Source of the DNA: an uncultured Moraxella sp.
GTDB lineage: Bacteria > Pseudomonadota > Gammaproteobacteria > Pseudomonadales > Moraxellaceae
Assembly (NCBI GenBank): GCA_937889485.1
Contig: CALAPG010000166.1
Coordinates: 1-11,702, forward strand
Direction: 5' to 3'
Length of the DNA: 11,702 nucleotides
Below, piece by piece: positions 9,534-11,702 of this stretch; the stretch's first letter is position 1; every line of letters begins with the position of its first letter. The translations under genes were made by a program, and so were the position numbers. The notes under the pieces are model-generated. The model was not told the origin of the DNA. It did not search any database and saw only the letters and a list, made by a program, of their open reading frames with translations.

Positions 9534-9562
9534 CTGAATTCATCAGGGATATTGTTTATAAT
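9534..9562 (+). promoter_or_regulatory. Candidate promoter P1 for the membrane coiled-coil gene
   Basis: CTGAAT (9534-9539) and a perfect TATAAT (9557-9562) are separated by 17 bp. The implied leader before the ATG at 9691 is about 120 nt. Confidence 0.42.
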
Positions 9563-9608
9563 GAGTTTCGCTGAAACGGATATCATTTAATTTTAACATT
9601 TTATGAAC

Positions 9609-9636
9609 TTAACATTTAATACGAATACGCTATTCT
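9609..9636 (+). promoter_or_regulatory. Candidate promoter P2 for the membrane coiled-coil gene
   Basis: TTAACA (9609-9614, 5 of 6 consensus) and TATTCT (9631-9636, 4 of 6) are 16 bp apart. The leader would be about 50 nt. It may act with or instead of the upstream candidate. Confidence 0.33.
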
Positions 9637-9690
9637 AACCGCACTATTAGATATCCATGTTTTGAATGTTTTTTGTATTTGAGTATCCCT

Positions 9691-10506
9691 ATGGATTTAC
9701 CAGAAGACAACCCCTCATCCAATGCGTTACCAAAAACGCCACGTGATTATATTAGTCAGCCCAATAAAGTACCTGGCTGGCTAATTGCGTTTGGTGTTAG
9801 CTTATTACTAGTGGCGATTATTGCGCTACTGTTGGGACAGAGAATTGGGTATCAGCGTGGTCTGAGCTATGCGGCAGAGCAGGCCAAAAAAACTGCCGCG
9901 GGTGAAGAAATTTCTGCAGAAAATATTAGGGCGCTAAAGACCAAATCAGACGCCTTGCAAAGCCAATTGACTACCGCTCAGCAAGAGCGCGACATTAGTT
10001 TGGCAAATCTTGCCACGCTACGCATGGATATTCAAGAACTTAAAGTGACCAACTTGCAGCTTGCTCAAGGGCAAGAGTTTTTAACTACATCGTTGGCGAA
10101 AAAAGGCGGCATGGATCTGCAGGTCATCGGCGCAAAAATCGCCCCGCTGCCAGAAAACGCTTACGAATACCGTTTTGATATTGGCATGGTGGATGCCTCC
10201 AACCAAGCCAAAAACATGGTACCCAAGCTTACCTTACTTGATGAAGTGAATATGGTAGAAGTACCACTAGAGCCTAGTAGCTATCCCATCAAAGGCGTGG
10301 CAAGGGTGCGAGGTCGTTTCTTGATGCCAAAAAACTTTGTGCCAAAACAGGTGAAACTAGAGCTTAGCGCAGGTAATCAAAAAACTGAGCAAGTTTATGA
10401 TTGGCAGCTTGGCAAACCTATTGACGATATGCCCTACACACTAGAAGAAGCACCTGAGGCTGACAAACGCCCCGTCAGTGCGCCCGATAGCACCCCTAGT
10501 CGCTAA
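9691..10506 (+). CDS. Unrecognised single-pass membrane protein with coiled coil
   Basis: I do not recognise this gene firmly. From the ATG at 9691 it encodes 271 residues. A short polar N-terminus (1-28) is followed by one hydrophobic span (about 30-49, GWLIAFGVSLLLVAIIALLLG), then a basic flank. A long helix predicted as coiled coil (about 73-130) is rich in Leu, Gln, Glu and Lys. A probably beta-rich domain (about 140-243) follows, and the tail is rich in Pro, Asp and Ser. The short N-terminus suggests it stays in the cytoplasm with the bulk of the protein in the periplasm (inference). Layout and size resemble one-span coiled-coil proteins of unknown function in Pseudomonadales (possibly the DUF6776 type), but I cannot confirm this. 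A TTG at 9673 would add six residues; ATG is preferred, with only a weak GAG 7 nt upstream. It has its own candidate promoters after argC. Confidence 0.82.
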   Translation: MDLPEDNPSSNALPKTPRDYISQPNKVPGWLIAFGVSLLLVAIIALLLGQRIGYQRGLSYAAEQAKKTAAGEEISAENIRALKTKSDALQSQLTTAQQERDISLANLATLRMDIQELKVTNLQLAQGQEFLTTSLAKKGGMDLQVIGAKIAPLPENAYEYRFDIGMVDASNQAKNMVPKLTLLDEVNMVEVPLEPSSYPIKGVARVRGRFLMPKNFVPKQVKLELSAGNQKTEQVYDWQLGKPIDDMPYTLEEAPEADKRPVSAPDSTPSR

Positions 10507-10577
10507 GTAGCACTTACTAAGTGGCGCTTGAGGTGCGGATAGGCAGACATCATGGGCTTCTAGTCTGTTGGTGCGCC

Positions 10578-10607
10578 TTGAGTGATAAGTTTTTACTTGC
10601 GTATAAT
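10578..10607 (+). promoter_or_regulatory. Probable clpS promoter
   Basis: TTGAGT (10578-10583) and a perfect TATAAT (10602-10607) are 18 bp apart, the best sigma-70-like pair in the window. Transcription would begin near 10614, leaving a leader of about 155 nt before the preferred clpS ATG at 10769. Confidence 0.55.
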
Positions 10608-10729
10608 TTTTTTATTTTTGTTTATGACTAACGAGCGTTATGCATCTTTTTTTTGTATATGATTTCTTGCCTAAGCCTCTAATTTGCCAGGTACGGGGTT
10701 ATGACTGGCATTTTGCTACTAGGTTACCA

Positions 10730-10744
10730 AGCCGCCCTGCGGCT
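10730..10744 (+). other. GC-rich hairpin in the clpS leader
   Basis: AGCCGC and GCGGCT pair perfectly over 6 bp with a 3-nt loop (CCT). It ends 24 nt before the preferred clpS ATG. No T-run follows, so it is not a terminator. It may influence clpS translation; this is inference. Confidence 0.4.
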
Positions 10745-10768
10745 CAGTTGCCGATCAGATTAGGCGAT

Positions 10769-11086
10769 ATGGCAGGAGAGCCGCAGCCGTCACACATAGA
10801 AGACGTGCTATTGGCAGACCCAGAGCTTAAAAAACCCCAAATGTACGCGGTGGTAATGTACAATGATGATTACACACCAATGGAATTTGTAGTAGAGATG
10901 CTACAAACCCATTTTAGGCATGATTTGGACAATGCTGTTACCATCATGCTTGCCATTCATCATGAGGGCAAGGGGATTGCAGGCGTTTACCCAAAAGATA
11001 TTGCCGAAACCAAAGCCCAAACCGTCAACCGCGCTGCTCGTCAAGCAGGTTATCCTTTATTAACCCAAATTGAACCACAAGCCTAG
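10769..11086 (+). CDS. clpS: ATP-dependent Clp protease adaptor ClpS
   Basis: ClpS is the cytosolic N-recognin that binds proteins with destabilising N-terminal residues (Leu, Phe, Trp, Tyr) and hands them to ClpA-ClpP. The 105-residue product (E. coli ClpS 106) has the pocket motif NDDYTPMEFV (32-41), the pocket His 64 in MLAIHHEGKGIAGV, and AETK (79-82) for ClpA contact. The frame is open back to an ATG at 10640, which would add 43 residues. I prefer the ATG at 10769 because it gives the family's normal length and has AGG 4 nt upstream, and the added residues look unlike ClpS. The upstream ATG would, however, fit the promoter position. clpA follows after 139 nt, the usual clpS-clpA order. 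Confidence 0.94.
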   Translation: MAGEPQPSHIEDVLLADPELKKPQMYAVVMYNDDYTPMEFVVEMLQTHFRHDLDNAVTIMLAIHHEGKGIAGVYPKDIAETKAQTVNRAARQAGYPLLTQIEPQA

Positions 11087-11170
11087 CGCAGTTTTTTTTG
11101 GGGCTTTAATCTTCCTGCTGTTTCACTCACCTTGATTTTGTCAATTTCAGCCTTATAGTACTTTTAGTCG

Positions 11171-11193
11171 TTTTGATTTTTCGATAATCAAAA
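11171..11193. repeat. Perfect inverted repeat upstream of clpA
   Basis: Arms TTTTGATT (11171-11178) and AATCAAAA (11186-11193) pair over 8 bp around a 7-nt spacer. It lies 33 nt before the clpA ATG and just upstream of a TATATT (11198-11203). It could be an operator or an RNA hairpin; too AT-rich to be sure. Confidence 0.4.
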
Positions 11194-11225
11194 TAGATAT
11201 ATTGTAATCGCATTAAGGACTTGGT

Positions 11226-11702
11226 ATGTTGAGTTTAGAGTTACAAAGTACATTACGGCTGGTCGTCACACTTGCCAAGCAACGCTCACACGAGTATTTG
11301 ACTGTTGAGCATTTACTGCTAGCGCTGTTAGATAACGAAAACGCCATCGAGGCGCTGGTTGCTTGTGCTGTCAATGTGGAGCAGCTAGACAAAGATCTGA
11401 CCCAATATATTGAAGAGCATACCCCTAGCGTGGATGTTAATGAGGATTACTCGCCTCAGCCTACGCGCAGTTTTGATCGCATTTTGCAGCGTGCCATTTT
11501 CCATGTGCAGTCAGTTGCTAATACCCGTCTGGTAGAAGGCTCGGATCTGCTAGTATCTATGTTTTCAGAACACGACACCTACGCGGTATATTTGCTAAAA
11601 AAACAAGGCGTTACCCGTCTTGAGCTGACCCAATATCTCTCGCATGGTCAGGACAAAAAAGCTGCCGATAAAAGCACTGCCCCTGACGCTGAAGAGAGCC
11701 AT
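11226..11702 (+). CDS. clpA: ATP-dependent Clp protease ATPase subunit ClpA (N-terminal part, 3' end outside window)
   Basis: ClpA is the hexameric AAA+ unfoldase that feeds substrates, including ClpS-delivered N-degron proteins, into ClpP. The frame is open from the ATG at 11226 to the right edge, giving 159 residues of a protein normally about 750 long. What is visible is the ClpA N-domain, two Clp-N repeats: VEHLLLALLDN (27-37), then PTRSFDRILQRAIFHVQS (79-96) and the end near LSHGQ (139-143), matching E. coli ClpA segment by segment. An acidic, Ala/Ser/Asp linker begins at about residue 144. The ATPase modules lie outside the window. AAGGA at 11215-11219, 6 nt before the ATG, supports the start. 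The gene probably shares transcripts with clpS, since no clear terminator separates them. Confidence 0.95.
   Translation, partial: MLSLELQSTLRLVVTLAKQRSHEYLTVEHLLLALLDNENAIEALVACAVNVEQLDKDLTQYIEEHTPSVDVNEDYSPQPTRSFDRILQRAIFHVQSVANTRLVEGSDLLVSMFSEHDTYAVYLLKKQGVTRLELTQYLSHGQDKKAADKSTAPDAEESH

Larger units (their letters stand above)
9397..9690. other. AT-rich intergenic region with palindromes and two candidate promoters
   Basis: This 294-nt gap has no gene that I can support. It contains a perfect 14-bp palindrome AATTTTATAAAATT (9493-9506), a 10-bp inverted repeat with a 10-nt loop (9502-9531), TGAATTCA (9535-9542), and candidate promoters at 9534-9562 and 9609-9636. TTAACATTT occurs twice, 16 bp apart (9593 and 9609). 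Confidence 0.6.

Noticed and set aside
10502..10577. Possible terminator after the membrane coiled-coil gene (CACTT/AAGTG, and nested GGCGC/GCGCC with CAGAC/GTCTG)
   Set aside because: Stems are short, loops are long or tiny, and no T-run follows; it cannot be called a terminator.
10624..10662. 12-codon upstream open frame in the clpS leader
   Set aside because: It has no ribosome binding site, is dominated by a T8 tract, and is too short to support without conservation data.
11087..11120. T8 run after clpS as an intrinsic terminator
   Set aside because: AAGCC and GGCTT flank the T-run instead of forming a stem before it, so the geometry is wrong.

Overview
The window is an ordinary chromosomal segment from a gamma-proteobacterium, most likely of the Moraxellaceae (Moraxella/Psychrobacter/Acinetobacter type). 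This rests on family resemblance and gene content: the long, N-terminally extended GAPDH typical of Pseudomonadales, a class II fumarase, Obg with an acidic tail, ProB with a PUA domain, and a clpS-clpA pair, in moderately AT-leaning DNA with AT-rich intergenic gaps. The genus call is inference. No transposase, integrase, CRISPR array, tRNA, rRNA or phage gene was seen.

Layout, left to right. (1) The 3' part of a GAPDH gene (+) enters from the left edge and converges on fumC (-). A strong hairpin between them can terminate from both sides. (2) A 331-nt divergent gap separates fumC (-) from obgE (+). It holds candidate -10 elements for both genes and a weak Fur-box-like site at the fumC promoter. 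(3) obgE converges on a DegV-family lipid-binding protein gene (-), again with a two-sided hairpin between them. (4) A 541-nt divergent gap carrying short direct repeats and an extended -10 precedes proB (+). (5) proB, hemE and argC follow on the + strand; hemE and argC are 9 nt apart and almost certainly co-transcribed. (6) After a 294-nt AT-rich, palindrome-dense gap comes an unrecognised one-membrane-span coiled-coil protein (+). (7) Next is clpS (+) with its own good promoter and a long leader, then the 5' end of clpA (+), cut by the right edge.

Functionally the genes are housekeeping: central carbon metabolism (GAPDH, FumC), ribosome assembly (ObgE), proline synthesis (ProB), haem synthesis (HemE), arginine synthesis (ArgC) and N-degron proteolysis (ClpS delivers substrates to ClpA-ClpP). 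The two least explained genes are the DegV-family gene, which interrupts an obg-proB neighbourhood known in Pseudomonas, and the membrane coiled-coil protein between argC and clpS. I found no convincing evidence of a new multi-gene system. The observations worth checking are mostly regulatory (repeats, leaders, start sites) plus these two genes.
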